A stretch of DNA of 64,000 nucleotides from Caballeronia peredens (GCA_001544595.2 FCOH02000003.1:1-64000); one strand, 5' to 3'; shown: positions 35,618-47,117, counted from the first letter of the stretch. Numbers and translations are program-made. The notes: generated by a model from the letters alone, not told the origin.

Positions 35618-36412
35618 CTACCAGTTTTTGGGATCGCCGCCGAGTTCCTTGCACGTGTCGTACGCAATCGCCTGCAGCTTCGCTTCGCCGATCTGCCCGG
35701 ACAACGCGTAGCCGACGCGATCCCACGCCCAGTAGAACGTGGTGCGCTGCCCGTCTCTCAGGGTCTTGATCCGGGTGTCGTTGCGCCGGATCGTTGCCGT
35801 CGTCATGTAGAGCGTGAGCCGCTCGCCCGCCGCGTTCTGATACATGAATTGCGCGGCGGGGCCTTCCTCATCCGGCAGCAACCGCCCGCCGACAAGCTGA
35901 AAACCGTACTCGGCCAGCGAGGGAATGGTCACCGAACGATTCAGCCGCTTCGACAGCCACGTGACGAGATGATCCTGCTGCGACGCCGCCACTTCCACCG
36001 CGTGGCGTTGCTCCGGCGCGTACACGGCATAGGCGATGTCGGCGCGCTCCGCGAAGCGCGGCCGCGAGTCGCCGAGCGCCGGCACCAGCATGTGCAGCAG
36101 GAACCCGCACGCGACGCCGACGACCATGAAACACGCCGCGAGCAGATAACGCTCGCGTGCGCGCGGCTTGAGGCGGATGACCTGCGGCTCACCCTGATCG
36201 GCGAACAGCGCGCGCAACGCGTTGTCCTGCGCGCGATAGGCGGCGACGGTCGCTCCGCTCGCGGGATCGTTGGCGATGCGCTCGGCCAGGGCGTCGCGCT
36301 CGTCGCCGTGCAGCTCGTCGTCGACGTAGGCGGACAGTGCCTGCAGGTCGCGATCGGGCTTCGGCGGACCCATCGGGCCGCCGTGGTCGGATGGACGGTC
36401 CTGATTCGTCAT
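35618..36412 (-). CDS. Transmembrane anti-sigma factor
   Basis: Membrane protein of 264 aa. The N-terminal cytoplasmic part (DRDLQALSAYVDDELHGDERDALAERIA) is the usual anti-sigma domain start, one membrane segment spans about residues 89-112, and the C-terminal 150 residues are periplasmic (LVTWLSKRLNRSVTIPSLAEYGFQLVGGRLLP). No HxxxCxxC zinc motif is seen. Its ATG overlaps the stop of the ECF sigma gene (ATGA at 36409-36412), so it is translated in step with its target and should hold that sigma factor inactive until an envelope signal. Confidence 0.9.
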   Translation of the reverse strand: MTNQDRPSDHGGPMGPPKPDRDLQALSAYVDDELHGDERDALAERIANDPASGATVAAYRAQDNALRALFADQGEPQVIRLKPRARERYLLAACFMVVGVACGFLLHMLVPALGDSRPRFAERADIAYAVYAPEQRHAVEVAASQQDHLVTWLSKRLNRSVTIPSLAEYGFQLVGGRLLPDEEGPAAQFMYQNAAGERLTLYMTTATIRRNDTRIKTLRDGQRTTFYWAWDRVGYALSGQIGEAKLQAIAYDTCKELGGDPKNW

Positions 36413-36933
36413 GAGCGGCTCACCACTTTCAACGACGACGCCGACGCCTTGCGGCCCGGTTCCTCGCCGAGCAGAACGCGCATGTGCTCGCGCGCTCTGG
36501 ACAAGCGCGACATCACGGTTCCGGTCGGCACGTTCAACACCACGGATGCCTCCTGATAACTCATTTCCTCGACACAGACGAGCAGCATCACCTCGCGCTG
36601 CTCGACGGGCAGGCAATAGAGCGCGCGCTGCACGTCGCGCAGCACGAGCCCGTCCACTTCGCCGCGCGGCGCGGCCATCTGCCGCCAGGGCGCGGTTTCG
36701 TCGTCGACGGCGATATCCCGCCGTCCGCGCAACTGGTCGATGTACAAATTGCGCATGATCGTGAACAGCCACGCGCGCAGGTTCGTGCCGGCGTGAAACG
36801 AACTCGCACGATTCAGCGCGCGTTCGGTCGCGTCCTGCACGAGATCGTCGGCCCAGGCGCGATCGCCCGTCAGCGCGCGCGCATAGCGGCGCAGCTGCGG
36901 CAGATGCGCGAGGAGATCGCTCTCGAAGCTCAA
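36409..36933 (-). CDS. ECF-family RNA polymerase sigma factor
   Basis: Sigma factor of about 174 aa with region 2 (DLVQDATERALNRASSF, LRAWLFTIMRNLYIDQLR) and region 4 (LPVEQREVMLLVCVEEMSYQEASVVLNVPTGTVMSRLSRAREHM). The frame is open to 37053 without an ATG near the conserved start. TTG 36933, giving MSFESDLLAHLPQ, fits the family best and overlaps the stop (TGA, 36930-36932) of a 19-codon frame that begins right at the end of the small lipoprotein gene. That chain suggests coupled translation, or a single-base frameshift at the N-terminus. The region 2-4 core is intact. Confidence 0.88.
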   Translation of the reverse strand: MSFESDLLAHLPQLRRYARALTGDRAWADDLVQDATERALNRASSFHAGTNLRAWLFTIMRNLYIDQLRGRRDIAVDDETAPWRQMAAPRGEVDGLVLRDVQRALYCLPVEQREVMLLVCVEEMSYQEASVVLNVPTGTVMSRLSRAREHMRVLLGEEPGRKASASSLKVVSRS

Positions 36934-36988
36934 GGCCGTGCGCCCGCTCGCAGACGCGCGGCGTTCGTGGCGCGGGTGGCGTTCACCA

Positions 36989-37138
36989 TCAGTAGCTTCC
37001 TCCGCCGGCCGGCCCGCTCGGACTGCTCGAGCCGCCCGATCCGTTCGGCGCACTTTGCGTTCCGCTCGCGCAGCCGGCCGCGCCCAGCGCGAAGCCGAGC
37101 GCGATCAGGAGCGCCGTCACTCCGATCGATCGTTTCAT
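36989..37138 (-). CDS. Small Gly/Ser-rich lipoprotein (49 aa)
   Basis: A 49-codon gene with a basic start (MKRSIGV), a hydrophobic run and lipobox GAAGC (Cys23), then a 26-residue Gly/Ser/Pro-rich mature part ending GGGSY. It is upstream of the ECF sigma factor on the same strand, and its TGA overlaps an ATG (TGATG) that opens a 19-codon frame leading to the sigma start. It is therefore probably part of the sigma/anti-sigma operon and could report on lipoprotein transport, though that is a guess. GGGTAACGATC before the ATG is a modest ribosome site. Confidence 0.7.
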   Translation of the reverse strand: MKRSIGVTALLIALGFALGAAGCASGTQSAPNGSGGSSSPSGPAGGGSY

Positions 37139-37167
37139 GATCGTTACCCGTTCCATGAATTGACTAA

Positions 37168-37196
37168 CGGACTCGCCGATTTATTCCGCGAGTCCG
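37168..37196. promoter_or_regulatory. Hairpin upstream of the lipoprotein-sigma-anti-sigma operon
   Basis: CGGACTCGC (37168-37176) and GCGAGTCCG (37188-37196) are perfect nine-base complements around an 11-base AT-rich loop, 30 bases before the lipoprotein ATG. No T-run follows on the minus strand, so it may be an operator or leader hairpin, although it could also end transcription from the gene at 37244-37618. Confidence 0.4.
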
Positions 37197-37243
37197 CCGT
37201 TTGCGAGTCGCTTTCAGTGTCCCTTGCGCGCGTTCCGGACCGC

Positions 37244-37618
37244 TCAGGGTTTCACGACATGCCAGACGTCGCGGAAATTGTCCCCGTTCTTGTCGCCCGG
37301 TTTCGTGTCCTTCGCGAAGCGATAGACGCGCTTGCCGTCATAGGCCCATTGCTTGCCGCCTTCGCCGGCTTCCATGGTCCACTTGCCGCCCGGCTTGTCG
37401 GAGTCGCTCGCCATCGCCGCGGGCCACGCCTGTGCGCAGCCGCCGGTGCAGGCGCTCGGGCCGCCCTTCGTGTCCTTGTCGAACGTATAAAGGGTCATGC
37501 CGTTTTCATCGACGTACATGCCGTTGGCTTCTTTCGGCGCTGCCGCGCTGGCGGACGAAGCAAAAGCGGCAGCGACTGTGGCGAGAGCGGCGACGGACAT
37601 CACGATGCGCTTCTTCAT
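37244..37618 (-). CDS. Secreted repeat protein (COG4315 / lipoprotein_15-like)
   Basis: Exported protein of 124 aa. The signal peptide ends near SASA-AAPKE (residue 25). Two copies of the family repeat follow: GMYVDENGMTLYTFDKDTKGGPSACTGGCAQAWP, then KQWAYDGKRVYRFAKDTKPGDKNGD. The first includes the usual cysteine pair CTGGC, and the ending is FRDVWHVVKP. Function of this widespread family is unknown. AAGGAAAGATGAA precedes the ATG. It lies upstream of the sigma-factor operon on the same strand, and secreted proteins of this family are often neighbours or targets of ECF sigma factors, as far as I recall. Confidence 0.85.
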   Translation of the reverse strand: MKKRIVMSVAALATVAAAFASSASAAAPKEANGMYVDENGMTLYTFDKDTKGGPSACTGGCAQAWPAAMASDSDKPGGKWTMEAGEGGKQWAYDGKRVYRFAKDTKPGDKNGDNFRDVWHVVKP

Positions 37619-37828
37619 TTCATCTTTCCTTGTTGTAGAAGTATCCGTAGAACGTTCGGAAGCGCTGCACTATTCCGCGGACGATGAAATAAATCGATGC
37701 GGCAGCGCCCTCGCATCGCCAGTCGGCAATTCATTCAAGACCATTCGCGCTCGCGTGGCCAGCGGTTCGTCGAAAAATTTCGCCGCCTGACGGGTCAAAG
37801 CCGCGCCAAGACCGCGCCCGGCCCGCCT

Positions 37829-38824
37829 TCAGACGCCAGCGGCCGCCGCGTCGCGCCAGCGCCGGGTGTCGCGCAGCGGCGGCGCGCCGAAGAGCCGGCT
37901 GTATTCGCGGCTGAATTGTGACGCGCTCTCGTAACCCACGCGATGCGCGGCCGTGGCGGCGTCGACGATATCGAGCAGCATGAGGCGCCGCGCTTCCTGA
38001 AGCCGCAACTGCTTCTGGTATTGCAGCGGGCTCATCGCCGTGACAGCCTTGAAATGATGGTGCAGCGACGACACGCTCATGTGCACGTCCCGCGCGATGT
38101 CCTCCACCCGCAGCGGCTGGTCGAAGTGCTGGCGCAGCAACTGGATTGCCTTCGCGATGCGCTGCGTCTGGCTGTCCTGCAGTGCGATCTGCCGCAGCCG
38201 CGCGCCGGAGCCGTTCATCAACAGGCGATAGAGAATCTCGCGTTTCACGAGCGGCGCGAGAATCGGCACGTCCTCGGGCGCATCGACGAGGCGCAGCAGG
38301 CGCAGAACCGCGTCGAGCATCGAGTTGCCGAGACGGTTCACGTAGAGGCCGCGCGACGCGTCGGCCTGCGCGGCGGGCGGCAGCTTCTCGTCCTGGATCA
38401 GCGCCGTGATTTCCTCGACGTCGAGATCCAGCCGCATACCGAGATAGGGCTCCGATTCGCTCGCGACCGACACCTGTCCGCACACGGGCAGATCCACCGA
38501 CGACACGAGATAGTGCATCGGATCGTAGATATAGGTTTCGTCCCCGACCATCAGGCGCTTGCTGCCCTGCGCGATCAGCGCGAGCGCGGGCGTCTGGATG
38601 CCGTGCTTCGGCCCGCCCGGATTCATGATGCGATGCAGGAAGAGTCCCGGCACCGGCGTTTCCACCGAGCCCTCGCATCCGACGGTGAAGCGATCGAGCA
38701 GCGCGACGAGATCGAGGCGAGCCTGATCCAGCGCGGCATCGGGCGCGCCGCCGCCGCTGCGCGCCTCACCGGGCCGTTCGTGACTGTCTTTTCCGGCGAG
38801 GCCGGGCGTGTCGTTCAAAGCCAT
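37829..38824 (-). CDS. AraC-family transcriptional regulator
   Basis: Regulator of 331 aa. The N-terminal half is the AraC_N type domain (PVPGLFLHRIMNPGGPKHGIQTPALALIAQGSKRLMVGDETYIYDPMHYLVSSVDLP), and the C-terminal 100 residues hold two helix-turn-helix motifs (RVEDIARDVHMSVSSLHHHFKAVTAMSPLQYQKQLRLQEARRLM and AAHRVGYESASQFSREYSRLFGAPP). Such regulators often sit divergent to an aldo/keto reductase or alcohol dehydrogenase that they control, as here (219-base shared upstream region). No specific operator is visible. Confidence 0.92.
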   Translation of the reverse strand: MALNDTPGLAGKDSHERPGEARSGGGAPDAALDQARLDLVALLDRFTVGCEGSVETPVPGLFLHRIMNPGGPKHGIQTPALALIAQGSKRLMVGDETYIYDPMHYLVSSVDLPVCGQVSVASESEPYLGMRLDLDVEEITALIQDEKLPPAAQADASRGLYVNRLGNSMLDAVLRLLRLVDAPEDVPILAPLVKREILYRLLMNGSGARLRQIALQDSQTQRIAKAIQLLRQHFDQPLRVEDIARDVHMSVSSLHHHFKAVTAMSPLQYQKQLRLQEARRLMLLDIVDAATAAHRVGYESASQFSREYSRLFGAPPLRDTRRWRDAAAAGV

Positions 38825-39043
38825 GGTTTGCGGACCATTTTCGAGAAGATGGGAGTCCGTCTAGCTTACTCGCGCGGGCGCGGGATTGCTCGGGGTGGCC
38901 CGCCGCGTTTGCAGGAACAGGCAAGGATTGAGCAGGATCAGGCTATGAACCGGGCGCGCCGCGGGACGATACTTCATTGCCGGCGCGTCCTGCCTGCCTT
39001 CGAAGCAGCGACGCCGCGCCCATCCAGCCATTCGGGAGCAAAC

Positions 39044-41468
<2,425 letters not shown>

Positions 41469-41492
41469 ACGCCTCTGGCTTGTCGCGTCTCG

Positions 41493-41526
41493 AACGCCCG
41501 GCGCCGACCCGCGCCGGGCGTTTTTT
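41493..41526 (+). terminator. Intrinsic terminator after pobA
   Basis: CGCCCGGCGC (41495-41504) and GCGCCGGGCG (41511-41520) form a perfect ten-pair stem with loop CGACCC, followed by TTTTTT. It ends two bases before the stop of the convergent gene on the minus strand and may serve both. Confidence 0.92.
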
Positions 41527-41528
41527 CA

Positions 41529-43763
41529 TCAGAGAACCGCGACGACCCGCACGTCTCCCTCAACCGACGGAATCACCTGACCGCCGACGCGCCGGAACGT
41601 GATCGTCGCGGTCTTGTCGCCGAGACGCAGATCGCCGATTTCCAGCCAGTCGATGCCCTCCGGCAACTGTGGCCGGTCGATCCTCACTTCGTCGTTGATG
41701 GCGTCGACGGTCACGCCCAGACACGCCTCCAGGACCATGAAAGGCGCCCCCGCGGCCCACGCCTGCGGCAGGCACGCGACCGGATAGGCAATCGGCCGCT
41801 CGCCGCGCTGCCGCGTGAACCCGCAGAACAGTTCCGGCAGACGCATATCGAAGGTGACGGCCGCCTCGAACAGCGACTGCAGCAGGCCGACCGCCGCGCC
41901 GCGCTCGCCGTAACGCGCGAGACCGCGCGCGCACAACGCCGTGTCGTGCGGCCAGACGGACCCGTTGTGATACGACATCGGATTGAAGCGCGGCTGACCC
42001 GCCGCGAGCGTGCGCACGCCCCAGCCGGTGTGAAAGAGCGTCGATTCGAGCTGGCGCGCGACCGCCTCGCCGCGCGTGCGGTCGACGAGATCGAATGCCA
42101 GCAGATGCCCTGCGTTCGACGACAGCACGCGGCATAGTTCGCCCTTGCCGTCCAGCGCGATACCGTAAAAATCCATCTCCGGCATCCAGTACATTTCCTC
42201 GACGCGCTCGCGGATATGGCGCGCACGCCGGTCGAATTCGCGAGCGCTCTCATCTTCGCCGCGTTCTCGGGCGAGCCGCGCCATCGTGGAGAACGCCGTC
42301 GAGGCATAGCCCTGCACTTCGACGAGCGCGATCGGTCCGATGGGAAATTTACCGTCCGCATGAAACACGGAGTCCTGGCTGTCCTTCCAGCCCTGATTCG
42401 CGAGGCCGTGTTCGGATGCGCGCTGATAGTCGAGCAGTCCGTGAGGATTCTTGTCGCAATGCCGCGCGACCCATTCGGCGGCGAGTTGCAACGCGGGCCA
42501 GATCTCGTCGAGCAGTTCGCGGTCGCCCGTGCGCTCCGCATAAGCGCCCGCCAGGACGATGAACAACGGCGTGCTGTCCACGCCGCCGTAATACAGCGCG
42601 AAAGGCACCTCTCCCGTTGCAGCCATTTCGCTTTTGCGCGTCTCGTGCATGATCTTGCCGATCTCGGCGTCGCGGAACGCCGAGTCCTCGCGCGCCTGAT
42701 GCGCGGCTAGAAAGCGCAGAACGCCACGCGCGAGCGTCGGATGCAGCCACAGCATCTGCAAGGACGTGATGATCGCGTCACGCCCGAAAGCGGTCGAAAA
42801 CCACGGAATGCCAGCATATGGATACGGGCCGGTTTCGAGATCGGTCGTGAGCAGGCCGAGATCGGCCAGCGAACGGTCGATCCATTCGCTGAAGAGCGGA
42901 TTGCTCGAGCGCACGCGCGCGCTTGCACGACGCCTGTCGCGCATGCGCCGGTGCGCTTCGACGAGCGCCTCGCGAATGGCCGGCCGCCCCGATTCGGGCG
43001 CGCATTCGGCCGCCTCCGCCGCGTTGCGCTTGCTTTCCTCGCTGGCGTCGCTCAAGGCGTGCGTCACCGCCGTCACGGACAAATAAACGGAAATCGCCGT
43101 TTCCGACTGGATGTGCAGCGCGTAGTCGGCGCGCGTCGGCGAGAGCACGTCGGGGGCGGGCGTGAACTGGATGCGCGCCGTGCGCTCCACTTCATCGAGA
43201 CCGACATAGCGCAACACCACTTCACCGTTCTCGACCACCGGAGGCCGCAAGTTGCCGCGCTTGCCGCGCTTTGCGCCGCGCACTTCGAACATGTCCAGGA
43301 AGTCTGCTGCGAAGGAAATCGACAGCGGCACGGTGGACGGCTCCGTGCCGTAGTTCGTGAGCACGATGCTCTCGTGTAGCACATGTCCGGACAACACGCG
43401 CTTGCGTTCGACGTGAATCACGCCCTCAGGCGTACGCGCCCCGCCGATGGGCGGCAGCGGACGGTTGGTCAGGTGCGCCGTGAAGACGGCGTTGTCGCTC
43501 GATACGCTGCCCGAAAGCAGGGACGGTGCGCGTCCTCCGAAAGTGAGCACCAGTTCCGAGAGCACGCGTGTGTCGTTGACGAACAAACCGTCGTCGCCGC
43601 CACGGATGTCGCCGTTGGCGTCGTACACGGCGAAGGTGTTGCCGGATTTCAAAACGAACTGACGTTCGCTCGGCATATTGGCATGCTCGGTCGGGATGAA
43701 CGCCTCGTCCGCGATTTGCTGCTGCTGTTGCACCTGGCCTTGCGACTGTTCTTGTGTATCCAT
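41529..43763 (-). CDS. Glycogen-debranching-type amylo-alpha-1,6-glucosidase
   Basis: Cytoplasmic protein of 744 aa. The N-terminal beta domain (residues about 35-245, with GLFVNDTRVLSELVLTFGG) is the GDE_N_bis type, and the C-terminal (alpha/alpha)6 barrel contains PWFSTAFGRDAIITSLQMLW, GWKDSQDS and SYHNGSVWPHDTALCARGLARYGE. This layout belongs to bacterial trehalose/glycogen-type debranching enzymes (GH63/MGH1-like). The first 16 residues are Gln-rich (QEQSQGQVQQQQQ). GH15 at 9954-11792 could act on similar alpha-glucans but is 30 kb away. AAGGTGCA near the ATG is a weak ribosome site. Confidence 0.88.
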   Translation of the reverse strand: MDTQEQSQGQVQQQQQIADEAFIPTEHANMPSERQFVLKSGNTFAVYDANGDIRGGDDGLFVNDTRVLSELVLTFGGRAPSLLSGSVSSDNAVFTAHLTNRPLPPIGGARTPEGVIHVERKRVLSGHVLHESIVLTNYGTEPSTVPLSISFAADFLDMFEVRGAKRGKRGNLRPPVVENGEVVLRYVGLDEVERTARIQFTPAPDVLSPTRADYALHIQSETAISVYLSVTAVTHALSDASEESKRNAAEAAECAPESGRPAIREALVEAHRRMRDRRRASARVRSSNPLFSEWIDRSLADLGLLTTDLETGPYPYAGIPWFSTAFGRDAIITSLQMLWLHPTLARGVLRFLAAHQAREDSAFRDAEIGKIMHETRKSEMAATGEVPFALYYGGVDSTPLFIVLAGAYAERTGDRELLDEIWPALQLAAEWVARHCDKNPHGLLDYQRASEHGLANQGWKDSQDSVFHADGKFPIGPIALVEVQGYASTAFSTMARLARERGEDESAREFDRRARHIRERVEEMYWMPEMDFYGIALDGKGELCRVLSSNAGHLLAFDLVDRTRGEAVARQLESTLFHTGWGVRTLAAGQPRFNPMSYHNGSVWPHDTALCARGLARYGERGAAVGLLQSLFEAAVTFDMRLPELFCGFTRQRGERPIAYPVACLPQAWAAGAPFMVLEACLGVTVDAINDEVRIDRPQLPEGIDWLEIGDLRLGDKTATITFRRVGGQVIPSVEGDVRVVAVL

Positions 43764-43941
43764 TGCACCTTCCTGAAAGTAATCTGAAGGGGTTTCGTGA
43801 GCCGCTCTCGAACGCGCCCGAGTAGCCCGTCATGCTGCCATCGTCCGGATGGACGTAGCCTACATGCAGCAAGTGAGCCGCTTACCCGCTATCATCGACG
43901 GTTTTTCGACCCAACCACGCCTGACGGGTTCTCCGCGCGCA

Positions 43942-44742
43942 ATGTCATTTTCATTTCCGCACATCGACTTACTTTATTCTGCCTCAGGACTCGCGGTGGG
44001 CTTTCTGGTCGGCCTGACGGGCGTAGGCGGCGGCTCGCTGATGACGCCGCTGCTCGTGCTCCTGTTCGGCATCCATCCGGCGACGGCTGTCGGCACCGAT
44101 CTGCTGTACGCGGCCGCCACCAAGACCGCCGGCACGCTCGTGCACGGCATCAAAGGCTCGGTTGACTGGCGCATCACCGGGCGGCTGGCGGCAGGCAGCG
44201 TGCCGGCCGCGGCGCTCACGCTCTATTTCCTGCACGCGCACGGCATTGCTTCGCCCAGTACCGCGCGGCTCATTCAGTTGATTCTCGGCACGGCGCTCCT
44301 CATTACCGCCGTCTCGCTGATCTTCCGGCCGCAACTTGCGCGCCTCGCCTATCAGAAAGGTCGCGGGCGCCCGGAACACCCGGCGCGCACGGCAGCCTGG
44401 ACCGTTCTCACCGGCGCCATTCTCGGCGTGCTCGTCTCGATCACCTCCGTGGGCGCAGGCGCGATCGGCGTGACGGTGCTTCTGCTGCTCTACCCGCGCC
44501 TCGCGACGGTGCGTATCGTCGGTTCGGATGTGGCACACGCCGTGCCCCTTACGCTGATTGCGGGCGCGGGGCACTGGATGCTCGGCTCCGTCGACTGGGC
44601 GCTGCTCGTCTCGCTCCTCGTGGGCTCGATACCGGGCATCGCCATTGGCAGCATGCTGTCCTCGAAGGCGCCGGAAGCGCTGCTGCGCCACGTGCTCGCC
44701 GCGACGCTGGTACTCGTCGGCGTGAAGCTCGTGTTGAGTTGA
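43942..44742 (+). CDS. TauE/SafE-family sulfite/anion exporter
   Basis: Inner-membrane protein of 266 aa with about eight hydrophobic segments. GLTGVGGGSLMTPLLVLLFGIHPATAVGTDLLYAAATKTAG is the family N-terminal repeat motif, and ITSVGAGAIGVTVLLLLYP is the related motif in the second half. Members export sulfite, sulfoacetate or other organosulfonate products, so a role near sulfonate metabolism is possible, but the nearest TauD-like gene is 40 kb away. The frame opens at 43849; MSFSFPHIDLLYSASG from ATG 43942 is the family start. Confidence 0.88.
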   Translation: MSFSFPHIDLLYSASGLAVGFLVGLTGVGGGSLMTPLLVLLFGIHPATAVGTDLLYAAATKTAGTLVHGIKGSVDWRITGRLAAGSVPAAALTLYFLHAHGIASPSTARLIQLILGTALLITAVSLIFRPQLARLAYQKGRGRPEHPARTAAWTVLTGAILGVLVSITSVGAGAIGVTVLLLLYPRLATVRIVGSDVAHAVPLTLIAGAGHWMLGSVDWALLVSLLVGSIPGIAIGSMLSSKAPEALLRHVLAATLVLVGVKLVLS

Positions 44743-44999
44743 TGTTAGTCACGCCGTATTGCGGTTTCCAGTCGGCCAGAAGATTTAAGCCGATTCTCGT
44801 GTCATTCCGTATTTTCTCCTATGCCGTTCGGCCGGGTTTCCCGCTGCCGGGCGATGCGGCATCATTGCCGCTCAGTTGACCCGCCAGTCGCACGGCGGCC
44901 AAGTCGGGGCGCCGTGTAATGGGCGCGTCATCTATCGGCGTCGATCATGCAGGTGCGCGTCATCGGGGCGCGTTCCGCGTATTCACGAGGAGTCACGCG

Positions 45000-46697
45000 A
45001 TGAATGAGAACGATCATCCGCAAAACGAGCTTACTTCCAGCAACGGCACGCCAGCCGGCGACACACCGGCGGATCCCGCGCGGCGGCGCCTTCTGGCTGC
45101 CGGCGTCGGTCTCGCGGGCCTGTCGCTCGGCGGATGCAATCTGTTCGATCAAAAGCCGGCCACGCCGAAGACCGCCGCCGATCTCGCGCTCGACCGCACG
45201 CTGGCCGCGAAAGTACAGCGCGTCGTCGTGATTTACGCGGAGAACCGCAGTTTCACGAATCTCTACGGCAATTATCCGGGCGTGCAGTATCCGCTCGCGG
45301 CGGTGCCGGCGTCGCATTACACGCAGTTCGACCGCGACGGCGTCACGCCGATGCCCACGCTGCCGAAAATCTGGGGCGGGCTCGTGCCGCAGGCGCAGGA
45401 AGTGGGTGGCAAGCGCTATGCCATCACCGAACAGCAAATCGCCGGCTTGCGCAACGCTCCCTTCCAGATCATGGACGCGCAGGGTGCGCCGCTGCCCAAT
45501 TCCGTCATCACGCGGGATCTCGTGCATCGCTTCTACCAGAATCAGATGCAGATCAACGCCGGACGCAACAACCAGTTCGCGGCGTGGGGCGATTCGGGCG
45601 GCCTCGTCATGGGGCACTATCAGAACTCGCCCGACACGCTGAAACTCTGGGGTCTCGCGCAGCAGTACACGCTTTGCGACAACTTCTTCATGTCCGCGTT
45701 CGGCGGATCGTGGCTCAACCACATCTTTCTGATCTCCGCGCAAGCGCCCTTCTACCCGGACGCCAAAAGCGGCCCGGCCGCCAAACTGCTGGCAGTCCTA
45801 GAGGGCGACGATCCCGCCGGCTCGCGCCTCAGGCTCGCGCCCGACTCGCCGAAATCCGCGCTCGAGGGACCGCCGAAATTCGTACGCGACGGCGCGCTGA
45901 CTGCCGACGGTTACGCGGTCAACACCATGTTTCCGCCCTACCAGCCGAGCAATGTGCCGCCGCCACCGGGAGGCGATCCGCGGCTCGCGGATCGTGCGAA
46001 CGCGCTCGTGCTGCCGCCCCAGACCTACGCGACCATCGGCGACCGGCTCTCGGCGAAGAACATCGACTGGGCGTGGTATAGCGGCGCGTGGCAGTACGCG
46101 CTGGAGCATCGGGACACGGGCGCGGTGCCGGATTTTCAGTACCATCACCAGCCGTTCAATTATTTCGCCAACTACGCGCCGGGCACGGCGGCGCGCGCGC
46201 AACACCTGCGCGATGCGGGCCTGGGCGACGATCCGTCGACGAACAAGCTGCTTGCCGACATCGACGCAGGCCGTCTGCCGGCTGTCACCTTCTACAAGCC
46301 GCAGGGCAACCTCAACATGCACGCGGGATACGCGGACGTCGCCTCGGGCGACCGGCATATCTCGAACGTGATCGAACACATTCAGCGCGGGCCGCAGTGG
46401 GCGAATACCGTCGTGATCGTCACCGTCGACGAAAACGGCGGCTGGTGGGATCACGTCTCGCCGCCGAAAGGTGACCGCTGGGGGCCGGGATCGCGCATTC
46501 CGGCGCTCGTGATCTCGCCGTTCGCGAAGAAGGGCTACGTCGATCACACGGTCCACGACACGAACTCGATCCTGCGCTTCATTTCGCGCGTGCACGATCT
46601 CGCGCCGCTCGACGGCGTGGCCGCGCGCGACCGCGCATTCGCCGCCAATGGCGAAGCGCCGCTCGGCGACCTGACGACGTCGCTCGATCTGGCGTAG
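45000..46697 (+). CDS. Acid phosphatase/phospholipase C-type phosphoesterase, Tat-exported lipoprotein
   Basis: AcpA-like phosphoesterase of 565 aa. The N-terminus has a twin-arginine run (RRR, 28-30, in PARRRLLAAG) and, at the end of the hydrophobic segment, lipobox LGGC with Cys46, so it should be exported folded and anchored as a lipoprotein. Family motifs are YAENRSFTNLYG (the ENxSF metal/nucleophile site), TVDENGGWWDHVSPP and DTNSILRFI. ACGAGGAGTCACGCG precedes ATG 45000. It should cleave phosphomonoesters or phospholipids in the periplasm or outside the cell; which substrate is not decided by sequence. Confidence 0.88.
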   Translation: MNENDHPQNELTSSNGTPAGDTPADPARRRLLAAGVGLAGLSLGGCNLFDQKPATPKTAADLALDRTLAAKVQRVVVIYAENRSFTNLYGNYPGVQYPLAAVPASHYTQFDRDGVTPMPTLPKIWGGLVPQAQEVGGKRYAITEQQIAGLRNAPFQIMDAQGAPLPNSVITRDLVHRFYQNQMQINAGRNNQFAAWGDSGGLVMGHYQNSPDTLKLWGLAQQYTLCDNFFMSAFGGSWLNHIFLISAQAPFYPDAKSGPAAKLLAVLEGDDPAGSRLRLAPDSPKSALEGPPKFVRDGALTADGYAVNTMFPPYQPSNVPPPPGGDPRLADRANALVLPPQTYATIGDRLSAKNIDWAWYSGAWQYALEHRDTGAVPDFQYHHQPFNYFANYAPGTAARAQHLRDAGLGDDPSTNKLLADIDAGRLPAVTFYKPQGNLNMHAGYADVASGDRHISNVIEHIQRGPQWANTVVIVTVDENGGWWDHVSPPKGDRWGPGSRIPALVISPFAKKGYVDHTVHDTNSILRFISRVHDLAPLDGVAARDRAFAANGEAPLGDLTTSLDLA

Positions 46698-46724
46698 AAC
46701 GCGGGTCGGGCGCGGCTCGCGCGG

Positions 46725-47117
46725 TCAGCCCCGCTCGACCCACGCCCGCGCTGAAATTTCGAGCAAGTAGCCGTAGTGGAGCGCGCCGACTGGCACAACG
46801 GCGCGCGCCGGCTTCCACGCGCCGAAATGACGCGCATAGATCTCGTTGAACGCCTTCCAGTGCTCGACGCCGACGAGATACACCGTCACTTCGATGCAAT
46901 CCTTGAGGCCCGCGCCCGCCGCTTCCAGCACGGTGCGCAAGTTGGCGAGCGTCTGCTCGGCCTGCTCTTCAAACGGGCGGTCGCCTGTGTGCGTGCCGTC
47001 GGGGCGCATCGGCAACTGGCCGGACACGCAGACGAGGTTGCCCGCGCGCGTCGCGTGGCTGTAATGACCTGCGGGAATGGGCAGGCCGGGCGCGGTGATG
47101 GTTTCGATTGGGGGCAT
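46725..47117 (-). CDS. RidA-family protein (reactive intermediate deaminase-like)
   Basis: Trimeric cytoplasmic protein of 130 aa. SGQLPMRPDG, EEQAEQTLANLRTVLEAAGAGLKDCIEVTVYLV and KPARAVV are the YjgF/YER057c/RidA signatures, and the arginine in PARA matches the carboxylate-binding residue of active deaminases. Members hydrolyse enamine/imine intermediates or act in catabolic branches. It converges with the phosphatase gene and is divergent from the epimerase gene at 47250. No strong ribosome site is seen. Confidence 0.88.
   Translation of the reverse strand: MPPIETITAPGLPIPAGHYSHATRAGNLVCVSGQLPMRPDGTHTGDRPFEEQAEQTLANLRTVLEAAGAGLKDCIEVTVYLVGVEHWKAFNEIYARHFGAWKPARAVVPVGALHYGYLLEISARAWVERG

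Noticed and set aside
37168..37196. An ECF-type promoter (GGAAT ... CGTT) near the sigma operon hairpin
   Set aside because: The spacer would be only 13 bases against the usual 16 or so, and the words lie inside the hairpin arms.
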